Shown: positions 17,625 to 27,279, numbered from the stretch's first letter. The stretch: DNA of 64,000 nucleotides from Hominisplanchenecus_A murintestinalis (GCF_943193015.1 NZ_CALPCM010000001.1:196613-260612); one strand, 5' to 3'. The notes: a model not told the origin generated them from the letters alone. A program made the numbers and translations.

Positions 17625-19208
17625 TCAATAACCGCTATAGTAATTATTGTAATATGCGTCGAAAATCTGCTTTGCAATAGGTACTGCCGCAGAGCTTCCG
17701 GAGCCGCCGTTTTCAGCGATAACGGCAATTGCCAGCTCCGGATCATTTACATTCGTGTACCCCACAAACCAGGAATGGGTTTCTTTTCCGCTTCCCGTTT
17801 CGTACTCGGCAGAACCCGTCTTTCCCGCCGCACTGTAACTCTGTCCTGAAAGCGCGGATGCTGTTCCCTCTTCTACTGTTTTTTCCATAAATCCCCTGAG
17901 AATTCCTGCTTCATCCGCACTCATCAGTTCTTTGTATACTGTGGGCTTATTTTGCTTTACCATATTTCCGTCATGGGTTTCGATATGGTCGATAAAATAT
18001 GGCCGCATCATAGATCCGCCGTTTGCTACAGTGGCCGTAATCAATGCCATCTGCAGCGGAGAAGCGACGGTATTGCCCTGTCCGATAGCAGTCATCATTT
18101 CTTCACCATAAGAAGCTCCTTTATCCAGCGTAAACAAACTCTTGGCAGAAGGAAGTTCTATAGGCAGGGACGTGTTGAACTGGAATTCCTCACACAGTTT
18201 CCGGAAATCACCGTCATCCAGATCCATTCCGATTTTTGCATACGCGCCATTACAGGAATGTACAAAAGACTCTTCCAGATTTACATGGCCGTGAACTTCC
18301 CCGCCGTAACAGGTAATCCTCACATCATCCTTGGAAATACTGCCGCCGCAGTCATAACGGTAACTCTGATAGTCGTCGGGATGTTCACGCAGATACGCAA
18401 GTGTCGTCATGATTTTAAACGTAGATCCGGGCGGGTACTGTCCCTGTGCAGCACGGTTAAACAGGGAACTGTTTGAAGAATCACTGATCAGGGAATCCCA
18501 GTCGCCTTCAATGGTGTTCGGGTTAAAATCCGGTTTTGAAACCATTGCCAGGATTTTTCCGGTATTCGGTTCCAAGACTACTACAGCTCCATTGTAAGAG
18601 CCAAGAGCATCATAACATGCTTTCTGGAGCCTGGAATCCAAAGTGAGAACCACATTGTCCCCTCGTACTTTTGTATCCAGATTTTGTTCCCGAATCTGGT
18701 CAAGTATCGAAGCATGGCTTGACATCAAATCAAAATTTGAAGCCGACTCAATTCCTGACTTTCCATTGGACGCATAGCCTACCACATGAGAAAACACATT
18801 GTCAAACGGATAGAGCCGTGTTTCATTCCCAGCTTCGTCCACGTTTGTTCCGGCAAGGATTTCACCGTCAGCAGAGAGAATGGAACCTCGGATAATCATT
18901 TCCTGCTTACTCTCCTGTTTTGTATTATTGACATGAGAATTAATTGCATCCGCTTTTTTCAGATTAAAATGTACCAGATACCCGGCTAAGGACAGAAACA
19001 TAAACACAAAGATATAGCTGACCTGTACTAAGTTCCGGTTCCTGCGTTTTCGCTCACTGACTTCCGGCGGGATATCATCTTTAGGTTCTTTCTTTTTTTT
19101 AGGCTTTGGAGAAAGCTTCCGTTTCTTTCTGGGACGCTCTTCATCAATAGGGATATCGCGAATCTGGATATCCTCCGTTTCCGTTGTCGTAGTATTCTTC
19201 TTCTTCAA
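17625..19208 (-). CDS. Penicillin-binding protein, PBP2/transpeptidase class B
   Basis: This membrane-anchored D,D-transpeptidase cross-links peptidoglycan with its FtsW-type partner encoded just upstream. The 527-residue chain has a very basic cytoplasmic N-terminus (about residues 1-60), one membrane helix (LVQVSYIFVFMFLSLAGYL), a short dimerisation region, and the transpeptidase domain with STFK (catalytic Ser), SCN and KTGSAEY motifs. The start is a TTG at 19208 inside the end of the ftsW-like gene (65-bp overlap), with GAGGAAA upstream and no suitable ATG. It is closest to the short PbpA-type proteins; whether it acts in elongation, division or sporulation is not clear. Confidence 0.92.
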   Translation of the reverse strand: MKKKNTTTTETEDIQIRDIPIDEERPRKKRKLSPKPKKKKEPKDDIPPEVSERKRRNRNLVQVSYIFVFMFLSLAGYLVHFNLKKADAINSHVNNTKQESKQEMIIRGSILSADGEILAGTNVDEAGNETRLYPFDNVFSHVVGYASNGKSGIESASNFDLMSSHASILDQIREQNLDTKVRGDNVVLTLDSRLQKACYDALGSYNGAVVVLEPNTGKILAMVSKPDFNPNTIEGDWDSLISDSSNSSLFNRAAQGQYPPGSTFKIMTTLAYLREHPDDYQSYRYDCGGSISKDDVRITCYGGEVHGHVNLEESFVHSCNGAYAKIGMDLDDGDFRKLCEEFQFNTSLPIELPSAKSLFTLDKGASYGEEMMTAIGQGNTVASPLQMALITATVANGGSMMRPYFIDHIETHDGNMVKQNKPTVYKELMSADEAGILRGFMEKTVEEGTASALSGQSYSAAGKTGSAEYETGSGKETHSWFVGYTNVNDPELAIAVIAENGGSGSSAAVPIAKQIFDAYYNNYYSGY

Positions 19209-20517
19209 ACCTGTTTTCCTCGTCTTCTCTTAAAATATAAAGTCCCTGGATAATGGAAAAAGATGCAAGGGTGCTCAAAAGTGAGCTGCCTCCGGTACTG
19301 ATCAGAGGCAGGGTAACACCTGTCATCGGAATCATTTTCATCGCTCCGCCTACAGTTAAAAACACCTGGACTCCATAAAGGCATCCAAGACCAAACGCCA
19401 CATACCGGTAAAAATTCTCCTCCAGTTTCATCGAAATATTTACAAACATGATAAAACAACTCATACAGATTAGAATCAGGCAGATGGCAAATATTCCCCC
19501 AAGCTCTTCTACGATTGCCGCAAACATAAAATCCTGGTCAACGATCGGAATTGCACCCGGTGAACCCTGGAACAGCCCCGTTCCAAACCATCCTCCCGCG
19601 CCGATGGCAAACAGCGCCTGCGCTACCTGGTAGCCGCCGCCCTCGTATTCTTTAAATGGATCCTGCCAGATTTCTACCCGTACCCGCACATGGCTAAACA
19701 GGAAATATGCCGCCACTGCCGCCACTGCGCCTGCGGCAAATCCTGCCAGAAGATATCGGATATCCTTTGTTGCCACGTAAAGCATCATCAGGTACGTGAT
19801 AAAGAAAATCAGCGCGCTTCCCAAATCTGTGGAGATGACAAGAATTAATACATGAAAAGCAGCCAATCCGGTAGTTATCACGATATTTTTAAACTCTATG
19901 GATTTTGCCAGCATTCCGGCTGCGAAAAATACAAACAGGATTTTCACAAACTCGGAAGGCTGCAGCGTGATGCCGCCCACACTCAAAGAAAGCTTCGCCC
20001 CATAGGTAGAACGCGCGATTACTGCTACCACGCCCAAAAGCCCGATTCCCAGTACAGCATAAACCCATGCCCATTTCGTAAGTATCCGCATCTTACGTAT
20101 AATCACCGGAATGATAAGGGCAATCACCGTACCGACAGCCAGTATGGTAAACTGTTTGGTAGACTGGTCATAGGACAGCCTCGTAAGCATAATAAATCCT
20201 ATGGTAATCAGCATACACATGTTGTTGATAATCAGCTTTGAAGCCCGTGGATACAGATTCCTGAAAAATACCAGCGCTGCCAGCAGATATAGCACCTGCG
20301 CTCCATAAAAATATAAGAGCATCGGCCGTTCCATTTTCAGGTAAAATACCATAAAAGCGACAAAATGGATACAGAACATTACTACATTCTGCCGCAGGAA
20401 CAGGAATTCCCGGGAGTCTTCATCCTTTTTCACAAAAGCAAGATAACACTGCAGGGTATACAGTACAATCAATGCTATCAATACATATTTTGAAATCTCA
20501 ATAATCAGCCTTGTCAC
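19144..20517 (-). CDS. FtsW/RodA/SpoVE-family glycosyltransferase
   Basis: This polytopic SEDS-family protein polymerises lipid II into glycan strands. The 457-residue product has about ten hydrophobic segments, the conserved GGITLQPSEFVKILFVFF motif, STDLGSALIFF (containing the catalytic Asp region) and TGVTLPLISTGGSSLL near the end. A ~30-residue acidic Tyr/Glu-rich tail extends past the usual end, and the partner PBP gene starts within the DNA encoding it. The pairing and overlap indicate a cognate SEDS-PBP pair. Confidence 0.93.
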   Translation of the reverse strand: MTRLIIEISKYVLIALIVLYTLQCYLAFVKKDEDSREFLFLRQNVVMFCIHFVAFMVFYLKMERPMLLYFYGAQVLYLLAALVFFRNLYPRASKLIINNMCMLITIGFIMLTRLSYDQSTKQFTILAVGTVIALIIPVIIRKMRILTKWAWVYAVLGIGLLGVVAVIARSTYGAKLSLSVGGITLQPSEFVKILFVFFAAGMLAKSIEFKNIVITTGLAAFHVLILVISTDLGSALIFFITYLMMLYVATKDIRYLLAGFAAGAVAAVAAYFLFSHVRVRVEIWQDPFKEYEGGGYQVAQALFAIGAGGWFGTGLFQGSPGAIPIVDQDFMFAAIVEELGGIFAICLILICMSCFIMFVNISMKLEENFYRYVAFGLGCLYGVQVFLTVGGAMKMIPMTGVTLPLISTGGSSLLSTLASFSIIQGLYILREDEENRFEEEEYYDNGNGGYPDSRYPY

Positions 20518-20525
20518 GTTTTCAC

Positions 20526-22871
20526 CTACTCTACTCCACGTTTAAAATGTCCTCTGGTAAAATCTCCGAAATCATATTCTATATTTCGCCCTTCTACAAA
20601 CTTTTCTGCAAAAGCCTGCGCTATGCCGGCTGCTTTTTCGGGCGGCTCTATCGTAAACGAAAGACGCAGCGATGCAGGAGCCAGGGCATCCAGCTCTTTC
20701 TTATTTCCGAACAGCGCCAAAGGAACATGATTATAAATAACATTATAACAGAAACTACAGCTGTTTTTCACGGGAAACCGCTTCCCTTTTCTGTCTTTTA
20801 GATAAAGAAAACCGCTCTGTTTCCGGCATTTGTCTACATTTTTCCTGACGCATTGGGCGGAAACCATCATAGGCAGGTGTCCATATACGAGAATTTCACT
20901 GTTTTTGCAGCCACGTACTGCCAGTTCCCTGTCATTTAATTCCAGTGGTGCGGTCGTCTGCGCGATTCCTCTCTCTTTCCAAAATTCTTCCGCATATCGG
21001 TTATAAGTATACATATTGTAATCCGGAATCCGTGCTTTTGTATAGCCGTATTTCTGCAGGAAGAAAAATTCTTCATAGTTTCGGAACAGTACGCCGTCAA
21101 ACAATTCTAATGCTTTTAGGCTTTCATGCCCGCTATATAACGCCTTTGTATCTGCTCTGAAAATGCGGGGCAATACATAGTAACAGGATTTTCCGGCTGC
21201 ATGGCAGAGTCCTGCCCATTTTTCCGCCTGTTCTGTGCGAAGCGGCGTTTCCAGAATTGTACATTCGATATAAATATTTGAAATACCGGGCACCTTGCAC
21301 AGCGCTTCCAATTGTGCTGTTGTTTCTACAGACGCATTTAACCTGTGCGCTGCGCGTCCGGCATTGTGCGGCAGTTTCATCTGCGGTTTTTTTCCGGCAT
21401 TATTCCGCTTCCATACCCCGGTAAGCTTACGTTCCAGTTCGTCCAGCGCTCTCCGGCGCAGCTCATTTAAACACTGCAGGGGCAGAAAAAGCCCATCTTC
21501 CAGATGTATTTCTAAATGTTCAAATACAAAAGGCGTATTTCCTGTTTTTTCTATCTGCTTTTTCACCGCCAAGGCGCTTAACGGGCGGTTTTGCGATACC
21601 TGAGGAACTTCGCCTTTTACACTTATGGATATTTTTCCCATAATTACGTTAAGTATAACAGGCTGCCCGCCCGAAATCATTAATTTCCCATTAATTTTTT
21701 CTTTTCTTTCTGTCTGTATATACTTGCGGTTCAATTCCGCAAGAAGGAATTCATCACGCGTGCGGTGGAGTATCATTCCAGGCTTTATTCCTCGCAGCTC
21801 TGCCTCACGCAGTTTCAGGCTCAAGGAAGCACCCTGTGCCGTATCCCCGGAAAGTACGGTATTCTCCAGCATATCGCCTTTGTGAAGCGGTTCCAGCGCC
21901 CGGACTGTGAGACTTCCCCGCCGGACAGCAGTTACCCGTGCTGCTTCAGTACCGAAATGGTTTGCCCGTTTCATGGACATCATTTCACGTCCATTTCTCA
22001 TCTCATAATATCCCGTTGAAAATCCACCGCGGTTGTAGAGCGCCATCAGTTCTTTTTTATCATATTCAGAAACCTGATACTCTTTGCAGCCGTGAGCCAG
22101 TACAATGTCCAGGTACTTACGGTAAATCCGAACCACTCCCGCCGTATATTCCGCCCGTTTCATACGTCCCTCGATTTTCAGGGAATATACGCCTGCATCC
22201 AAAATTTCCGGTAGAATCTCCAGCGTACAGATATCTTTCGGGCTTAACAGAAAGCCCTCCCGTCCTTCTGCCTGATAGGGAAGCCGGCAGGGCTGGGCGC
22301 ACCGTCCCCGGTTGCCGCTGCGCCCCCCGATCAGGCTGCTGGTCAGGCACTGTCCGGAATAACAGTAGCACAGCGCCCCGTGGACAAAGCTCTCGATTTC
22401 CATAGATGTTTCTCTGTGGATTGCGTTGATTTCTTCCAAAGAGAGCTCTCTGGATGTGACAATCCTGGAAGCGCCCAGGGATTCCAGAAATTTCGCCCCA
22501 TCTGCGCCGCAGAGCGTCATCTGCGTGCTTGCATGGATATCCAGTCCCGGAAATGCTTCGCGGATATATTTCAATACGCCGATATCCTGGACAATCACCG
22601 CATCAAGCCCTTCCCGATAATACGGCAGCAGATAATCGTACAATTCTTCTATCTCTGCGTCTTTCAGCAGCGTATTGACCGTCAAGTACAGTTTGCTGCC
22701 GTGCAGGTGGCAGAAATCAATCGCTTTCAAAAGGGCTTCTTCAGTGAAATTTTCCGCATAAGCCCTTGCGCCAAATCTGGCGCCGCCTGCATAGACAGCG
22801 TCCGCTCCTGCCGCCACTGCTGCCTTTAAGCTTTCATAAGCCCCTGCCGGGGCAAGTAATTCTGCTCGCAT
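20526..22871 (-). CDS. Peptidase U32 family protein (RlhA-like)
   Basis: The U32 family includes proteins that hydroxylate RNA bases (RlhA, TrhP) rather than true proteases. This ~780-residue product starts MRAELLAPAGAYESLKAAV, has the family signature SFVHGALCYCYSGQC with clustered cysteines (likely metal or Fe-S ligands), then SGNRGRCAQPCRLPY, a central DUF3656-type region and a C-terminal half with two more Cys pairs (CRKQSGF, NSCSFCYN). The ATG at 22871 follows GGAGG at 6 nt; the longer frame to 22916 is unlikely. By length and domain order it is closest to RlhA; the substrate is not proven. Confidence 0.85.
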   Translation of the reverse strand: MRAELLAPAGAYESLKAAVAAGADAVYAGGARFGARAYAENFTEEALLKAIDFCHLHGSKLYLTVNTLLKDAEIEELYDYLLPYYREGLDAVIVQDIGVLKYIREAFPGLDIHASTQMTLCGADGAKFLESLGASRIVTSRELSLEEINAIHRETSMEIESFVHGALCYCYSGQCLTSSLIGGRSGNRGRCAQPCRLPYQAEGREGFLLSPKDICTLEILPEILDAGVYSLKIEGRMKRAEYTAGVVRIYRKYLDIVLAHGCKEYQVSEYDKKELMALYNRGGFSTGYYEMRNGREMMSMKRANHFGTEAARVTAVRRGSLTVRALEPLHKGDMLENTVLSGDTAQGASLSLKLREAELRGIKPGMILHRTRDEFLLAELNRKYIQTERKEKINGKLMISGGQPVILNVIMGKISISVKGEVPQVSQNRPLSALAVKKQIEKTGNTPFVFEHLEIHLEDGLFLPLQCLNELRRRALDELERKLTGVWKRNNAGKKPQMKLPHNAGRAAHRLNASVETTAQLEALCKVPGISNIYIECTILETPLRTEQAEKWAGLCHAAGKSCYYVLPRIFRADTKALYSGHESLKALELFDGVLFRNYEEFFFLQKYGYTKARIPDYNMYTYNRYAEEFWKERGIAQTTAPLELNDRELAVRGCKNSEILVYGHLPMMVSAQCVRKNVDKCRKQSGFLYLKDRKGKRFPVKNSCSFCYNVIYNHVPLALFGNKKELDALAPASLRLSFTIEPPEKAAGIAQAFAEKFVEGRNIEYDFGDFTRGHFKRGVE

Positions 22872-22893
22872 AAATACCTCCGTATGCAAAAAC

Positions 22894-22923
22894 TGTAACA
22901 GTTCGGATGCCTTCACTGTTATA
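22894..22923. repeat. Diverged copy of a short palindromic element
   Basis: TGTAACAGTT and AACAGTGA-type arms (minus strand TATAACAGTGAAGG...CCGAACTGTTACA) match the elements at 27391-27423 and 55321-55351 in both arms, with a diverged centre. No flanking direct repeat is visible here. It lies between zapA and the U32 gene, before the U32 ribosome-binding site. Confidence 0.55.
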
Positions 22924-22925
22924 AA

Positions 22926-22950
22926 AGGCTGCCATGATGATGACAGCCCT
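22926..22950 (-). terminator. zapA terminator
   Basis: GGGCTGTC and GGCAGCC (minus strand) form a stem with a short loop, followed by TTTTAT. It lies directly after the zapA stop codon. Confidence 0.65.
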
Positions 22951-22957
22951 GCAATCC

Positions 22958-23365
22958 TTAATTATTTTTTTCTTTCAGCTCGGTTTCTAAACGGACAATT
23001 TTCTTTTGATATTCTGTAGATTCTTTCTGGTAATCTGCCACTGACTTTTCAGCCGTTTCCAGGCGGATCTGGGAGCCAATCAGCTCATGCTTTAAATCAT
23101 ACAATTCCTTATCCTTTTCAGCCAGTTCCTCCTCCAGCATCTCCGCTTGTTTCTTCGCCTTAAAATAGTCGTCAGCAATATTCAACTCCAGCAAAATACT
23201 TTTATTTTCCCGGGACTGCCGGCTATAGCCCTCCAGCTTTTTAAATTCAACCAGCTTGCTGTTGATATATGTAGCAACTTTTTGCAGATATTCCTCGCTC
23301 TCATATCCGCTCAAAGTATATATTTTTCCATCAATCAGTACTTCTGCTCTGTTTTTGGATGACAT
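22958..23365 (-). CDS. zapA: Cell division protein ZapA
   Basis: ZapA binds FtsZ and bundles protofilaments at the division site. From the chosen ATG at 23365 (MSSKNRAEVLIDGKIYTLSG) the product is ~135 residues. It has the ZapA N-terminal domain (ID-G-x-x-Y-x-L-x-G, then ESEEYLQKVATYIN) and a long C-terminal coiled coil rich in Glu, Lys and Leu. The frame extends to 23416, but a GGGAG site supports 23365. It sits between ruvB and the U32 gene. Confidence 0.9.
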   Translation of the reverse strand: MSSKNRAEVLIDGKIYTLSGYESEEYLQKVATYINSKLVEFKKLEGYSRQSRENKSILLELNIADDYFKAKKQAEMLEEELAEKDKELYDLKHELIGSQIRLETAEKSVADYQKESTEYQKKIVRLETELKEKNN

Positions 23366-23474
23366 TCTTATGTTCTCCCTTTCTTCCGTTTCTCTGCATT
23401 CGGGAAAATCCGTCATGTTTCCCCATTCTTATTTATCATTATAAACGAAATCCTGAGAATTACAAGAATTTTAT

Positions 23475-24473
23475 TTAGGAATTATAAGGCAGCCCCAAAT
23501 GATGGTAAGTCAGTTCTGTCACGACCCGGCCTCTGGGCGTCCGGTTAATCAGCCCGGTCTTTATCAGATACGGTTCGTACACATCCTCTATCGTTCCGGA
23601 ATCTTCCCCGATGGATGCCGCCAGCGTGTCCAGGCCTACAGGCCCGCCGCTAAACTTCTCTATCATGGACAGGAGAATATTCCTGTCGGTCTGATCCAGA
23701 CCAAATTTATCCACTTCCAGCAAATCCAGCGCCAGGGAAGCCACATCTCCTGTGATATGTCCGTCATATTTGACCTGGGCAAAATCCCTTACTCGTTTCA
23801 GCAGACGGTTAGCAAGCCTGGGCGTCCCCCGCGAACGCTTTGCCATTTCTGCCGCGCCTTTTTTGTCAATTTCTACGCCTAATACCTGGGCAGAGCGGGA
23901 GATAATCGTTTCTAGCTCGCTTTCCGTATAAAATTCCAGGCGGTGTACCACGCCAAAACGGTCGCGCAGCGGTGCAGTCAAGAGCCCTGCCCTTGTCGTT
24001 GCCCCTACCAGGGTAAACCTGGGCAAATCCAACCGTATCGAGCGTGCAGCGGCGCCTTTCCCAATCATAATATCGATCGAATAATCCTCCATCGCCGGAT
24101 ACAGTACTTCCTCCACCTGACGGTTGAGCCGGTGGATTTCATCCACAAACAATAAGTCCCCTTCCTGGAGGTTATTTAAGATAGCCGCCATCTCTCCCGG
24201 CTTTTCAATTGCCGGACCTGATGTAATCTTGATATTCACGCCCATTTCATTTGCGATAATTCCGGCCAGGGTTGTTTTACCAAGCCCCGGCGGTCCGTAA
24301 AGCAGTACATGGTCAAGCGAGTCCCCTCGCTCCTTTGCCGCCTGTATATAGATTTTCAGCGTCTCCTTTGCCTTGCTCTGCCCGATATAATCATCCAGAG
24401 TCTGGGGACGGAGATTCGTCTCAGTGCGGATATCTTCTTCCAGTACGTCTGATGTGATAATTCTCTTTCTCAT
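23475..24473 (-). CDS. ruvB: Holliday junction branch migration helicase RuvB
   Basis: RuvB is the AAA+ motor that, as hexameric rings on either side of RuvA, drives branch migration of Holliday junctions. The 332-residue product has Walker A GPPGLGKTTLA, Walker B FVDEIHRL, the sensor GATTRAGLLTAPLRDRFG and the C-terminal winged helix ending TPRGRVVTELTYHHLG. It lies 11 bp after ruvA in one operon. Confidence 0.98.
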   Translation of the reverse strand: MRKRIITSDVLEEDIRTETNLRPQTLDDYIGQSKAKETLKIYIQAAKERGDSLDHVLLYGPPGLGKTTLAGIIANEMGVNIKITSGPAIEKPGEMAAILNNLQEGDLLFVDEIHRLNRQVEEVLYPAMEDYSIDIMIGKGAAARSIRLDLPRFTLVGATTRAGLLTAPLRDRFGVVHRLEFYTESELETIISRSAQVLGVEIDKKGAAEMAKRSRGTPRLANRLLKRVRDFAQVKYDGHITGDVASLALDLLEVDKFGLDQTDRNILLSMIEKFSGGPVGLDTLAASIGEDSGTIEDVYEPYLIKTGLINRTPRGRVVTELTYHHLGLPYNS

Positions 24474-24484
24474 GGTTTACCCCT

Positions 24485-25099
24485 TTATAAAAATGACATA
24501 TTTTTAAGAGCTGATTTCAGGATTTCTTCCGTCGTCATGCCCTCCGCGATATCTGCTTTCCTGACAGCTTTCAGCGCGTCGGCACTGGAATATCCAAGCG
24601 CTGTCAGAGCCTGTACAGCTTCGCTTACGGCGTCATTTTCAACTGCAGGTACAGGAGCGCCGGCCTGATTTTCGAGACGCTTTTCGAATGCGTCTTCCAG
24701 GCTGACCTTATCCTTCAGCTCCAGAATCAGCTTCCTGGCTGTCTTGGTTCCGATGCCCGGAGCTTTTGAAATCGTCTTGGCGTCATCTGCCAGTACGGCA
24801 AAACGTATGTCGTCCGCCGACATTACAGAAAGGATTCCAAGAGCTGCTTTCGGACCTACGCCGTTTACGCCCAGAAGCAGCTTGAATATCTCCATGTCGT
24901 CCTTGGATAGAAAGCCGAATAGCTGCATGGCGTCTTCTTTTACATTAAAAAAAGTGTGCAGCAGTACCTCGCCGCCGGCAGGCGGCATGGCTGATGCGTC
25001 CCTTGCTGTAATAAATATCTGGTATCCTATATCATGCACATCCACGATAACTTTCGTTTCGGTTAGATGCGCTACCTTTCCGCGTATGTATGCAATCAT
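24485..25099 (-). CDS. ruvA: Holliday junction DNA helicase subunit RuvA
   Basis: RuvA binds four-way junctions and loads RuvB. The 204-residue product has the OB-fold N-terminus (MIAYIRGKVAHL), two helix-hairpin-helix motifs (LLGVNGVGPKAALGIL; KAPGIGTKTARKLILEL) and the C-terminal RuvB-binding domain (VQALTALGYSSADALKAV). The ATG at 25099 overlaps the ptuB stop codon as ATGA, and the AGGGAGG ribosome-binding site lies inside the last codons of ptuB, so ruvAB translation may be coupled to the defence genes upstream. No ruvC is in the window. Confidence 0.98.
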   Translation of the reverse strand: MIAYIRGKVAHLTETKVIVDVHDIGYQIFITARDASAMPPAGGEVLLHTFFNVKEDAMQLFGFLSKDDMEIFKLLLGVNGVGPKAALGILSVMSADDIRFAVLADDAKTISKAPGIGTKTARKLILELKDKVSLEDAFEKRLENQAGAPVPAVENDAVSEAVQALTALGYSSADALKAVRKADIAEGMTTEEILKSALKNMSFL

Positions 25100-25896
25100 G
25101 ATGATGCCTCCCTGTGGTGTGACGGCGCGTCGGAATCTGCCTCAAAAAAAGACACCAGTTGAAGTGCAATTTTTTTCAGTTCTGATTCTATTTCATCCAA
25201 AACGGACGTCCATTCATTTTTACTTATAAGAAAATTTTTGATGTATTGGTAACATTCATCATTTAGCATATTCGTTGCTTTTACTGCTGCATATGAATTC
25301 TCTGCCATGCAATCTTCCATCAGGTGTCTGAACTTTCGCTGCTGTTTCGGCTGATATCCGTCATCCTGTAAGCTTTCACATATCTCTTCCAGTTGTGAGC
25401 GTATAATTTCCCATTCTCTTGCCCGGGGTATAAGAACTCTTTTGATATCATTTAAGCCGATTTCCCGAATCGTATCTTTGCCAAGTCCCTGTCTATCAAT
25501 TCCTTTTAGGCGAAACCTATTATTACGGCACACTCCAAGGAAATATTGAGGATTCGCTTTACACGGATTCAGGAGTTTTTTATCATAACTGTTTTTCTGC
25601 CTATTGCATCGCAGACATGATGGAAATAAATTTTCCCATTCCACCACTTTATTCTCATAAGCCGTTTTTGGCAGGAAATGATCGATTGTCGCATCCTTAG
25701 ACTCCTCTTCCAGCAAACATTCACAATAAACACATTTTCCGTAACTCATCTTCAATAGCGCTTCTTTTAATGGCTTTTTTATTTTTGGTGAATTCCATAC
25801 ATCTTTATGGTTATTATTTCTATATAGCTCTGTCAGCTCCATCAGAATTTCATCTGTCAATTCTTTCGGTTTTTTTCCTCTAGTCAATTTTATCAT
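25096..25896 (-). CDS. ptuB: HNH endonuclease, Septu-type PtuB
   Basis: This 266-residue protein is a predicted HNH nuclease, the effector of the two-gene Septu antiphage system when paired with the ATPase encoded upstream. Zinc-binding Cys pairs are at about 55/58 (KCVYC) and 94/97 (SCLRCN); the catalytic IDHFLPK lies between (about 71-77) and the motif ends with NRQK. The rest is helical and presumably binds PtuA. The frame begins inside the end of ptuA (17-bp overlap). The last few codons use DNA that holds the ruvA ribosome-binding site, so its extreme C-terminus is probably not conserved. The family call rests on motif and partner. Confidence 0.85.
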   Translation of the reverse strand: MIKLTRGKKPKELTDEILMELTELYRNNNHKDVWNSPKIKKPLKEALLKMSYGKCVYCECLLEEESKDATIDHFLPKTAYENKVVEWENLFPSCLRCNRQKNSYDKKLLNPCKANPQYFLGVCRNNRFRLKGIDRQGLGKDTIREIGLNDIKRVLIPRAREWEIIRSQLEEICESLQDDGYQPKQQRKFRHLMEDCMAENSYAAVKATNMLNDECYQYIKNFLISKNEWTSVLDEIESELKKIALQLVSFFEADSDAPSHHREASS

Positions 25897-27136
25897 CTAC
25901 AGCGATCATCTCCATATCCATATCTAATACTTTTCTTTCATAGCTTTCAGGATGTGCCATGCGAACTAATTGTTCATAGAGCCGTCTGGCATTGCCGAGT
26001 TCTTCTTCATCTACAGCATTTGTAAACTGCTGTAATAAATTACAGAACTTGGGCGTTCTGGCCTCAACTCCCATTTTGGCTTCCTGTATTTCCTCTATGC
26101 TCCACCCATTATAACTTCCTGCTTCATCTGCATACTTCATTTCACTGATATCAAATAGTTCATCTGCATTCAAGGATTGTATAATAAACGGGGAATGTGT
26201 GGATACAATGAACTGACAATTCGGAAAAGTCCTTTTCAAATCTTCCACAATACTTTTTTGCCACTTCGGGTGTAAATGCAAATCCAACTCATCGATCAAA
26301 ATCACCGCTTCTTCTTCTAATGGATTGTCAGAGACAGGATTAGCCTGTGCAAGTCGTTTTGCAATATCTGCAGTAACGGATAAAACTGCTTTATATCCCC
26401 CGCTCAACTGGTCAATTTGCAAATCAATTCCTGCTGCGTTTGTCATAACCATCCTGGACGGTGATAATTCTATTCGCAGATTACTATACCCTTTAATCAT
26501 TCTTTCAAGAGCAGTACGCACACAGTCAAGCCTTGGGTTTCGGCAATGGGAATTTTGACGCAAATTTCTAAGTTCAATATCTTCTTCTGTTTTAAACCAA
26601 TCATAAAAATCCCTGAAATAATTTGTATTATCAAAACAGTTCTTCAAAGCATCTTTTATCTCAAATTTTTTAATATGCCCTCTCTGCGGAATCCCCCGAA
26701 GAATTCTGTCTGTCCCATAATATAGCACTAACGGCAGCTGATTTCTGCTTAAGCATTCGGCATATTTTGCTTTCAATTTTTTAGAATCACTATATTCCTT
26801 ATCTTTTTTTTCTATCCTTTTATCAAATGGTTCAATTGAAGAATTTCTTCTCTTATTCATCCAGGAATACCCTTCCCCATCTAATGTTATTTTAGCAGCA
26901 ATCGCCGTTCCTGTCATTCCATACATAATATCGGTATTTGTTAAATCACATTCTTTCATTGCCTCCTGATTCACTGTACGCAGAATGGGGGCAAAAACTT
27001 TTGTGATAGATTCCAGGAGCGCGGTCTTACCGCTCCCATTATCTCCAATTAGAACAACAAATTTTTTATCCTCAAAAGAAATACGAGAGTCTTCTATATT
27101 TCTGAAATTAAATAGTTCCAATGCATTAATTCTCAA
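25880..27136 (-). CDS. ptuA: AAA ATPase, Septu-type PtuA
   Basis: This 418-residue ABC/SMC-like ATPase has an N-terminal strand (MRINALELFNFRNIEDSRIS), Walker A GDNGSGKTA (31-39), the signature LSGGYK (244-249), Walker B VILIDELDLHLHP (278-290) and an H-loop STHSPF (312-317). This OLD/RecF-like layout followed by an HNH gene is that of Septu (PtuA-PtuB), where PtuA is thought to assemble and control the nuclease during phage infection. The start is a TTG at 27136 with AGGTGAG upstream; no better ATG exists. Related ATPase-HNH pairs also serve as retron effectors, but I see no reverse transcriptase here. Confidence 0.85.
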   Translation of the reverse strand: MRINALELFNFRNIEDSRISFEDKKFVVLIGDNGSGKTALLESITKVFAPILRTVNQEAMKECDLTNTDIMYGMTGTAIAAKITLDGEGYSWMNKRRNSSIEPFDKRIEKKDKEYSDSKKLKAKYAECLSRNQLPLVLYYGTDRILRGIPQRGHIKKFEIKDALKNCFDNTNYFRDFYDWFKTEEDIELRNLRQNSHCRNPRLDCVRTALERMIKGYSNLRIELSPSRMVMTNAAGIDLQIDQLSGGYKAVLSVTADIAKRLAQANPVSDNPLEEEAVILIDELDLHLHPKWQKSIVEDLKRTFPNCQFIVSTHSPFIIQSLNADELFDISEMKYADEAGSYNGWSIEEIQEAKMGVEARTPKFCNLLQQFTNAVDEEELGNARRLYEQLVRMAHPESYERKVLDMDMEMIAVDDKID

Positions 27137-27279
27137 ATGCTCACCTGCCTTTCCGGTAAAATTCTCATGTATCTAAGATATATCCCATTTTGATGTTGGT
27201 TTACAAAAAGGTTATAACACAATTTATCTTAACACATATTTGTTCGAAAATATACCCTTTTAAAAAATTCAGATTTTTC

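Noticed and set aside
25880..27136. Retron effector pair (ATPase plus HNH nuclease)
   Set aside because: No reverse transcriptase or msr/msd-like sequence lies next to the pair; a stand-alone Septu system fits better.
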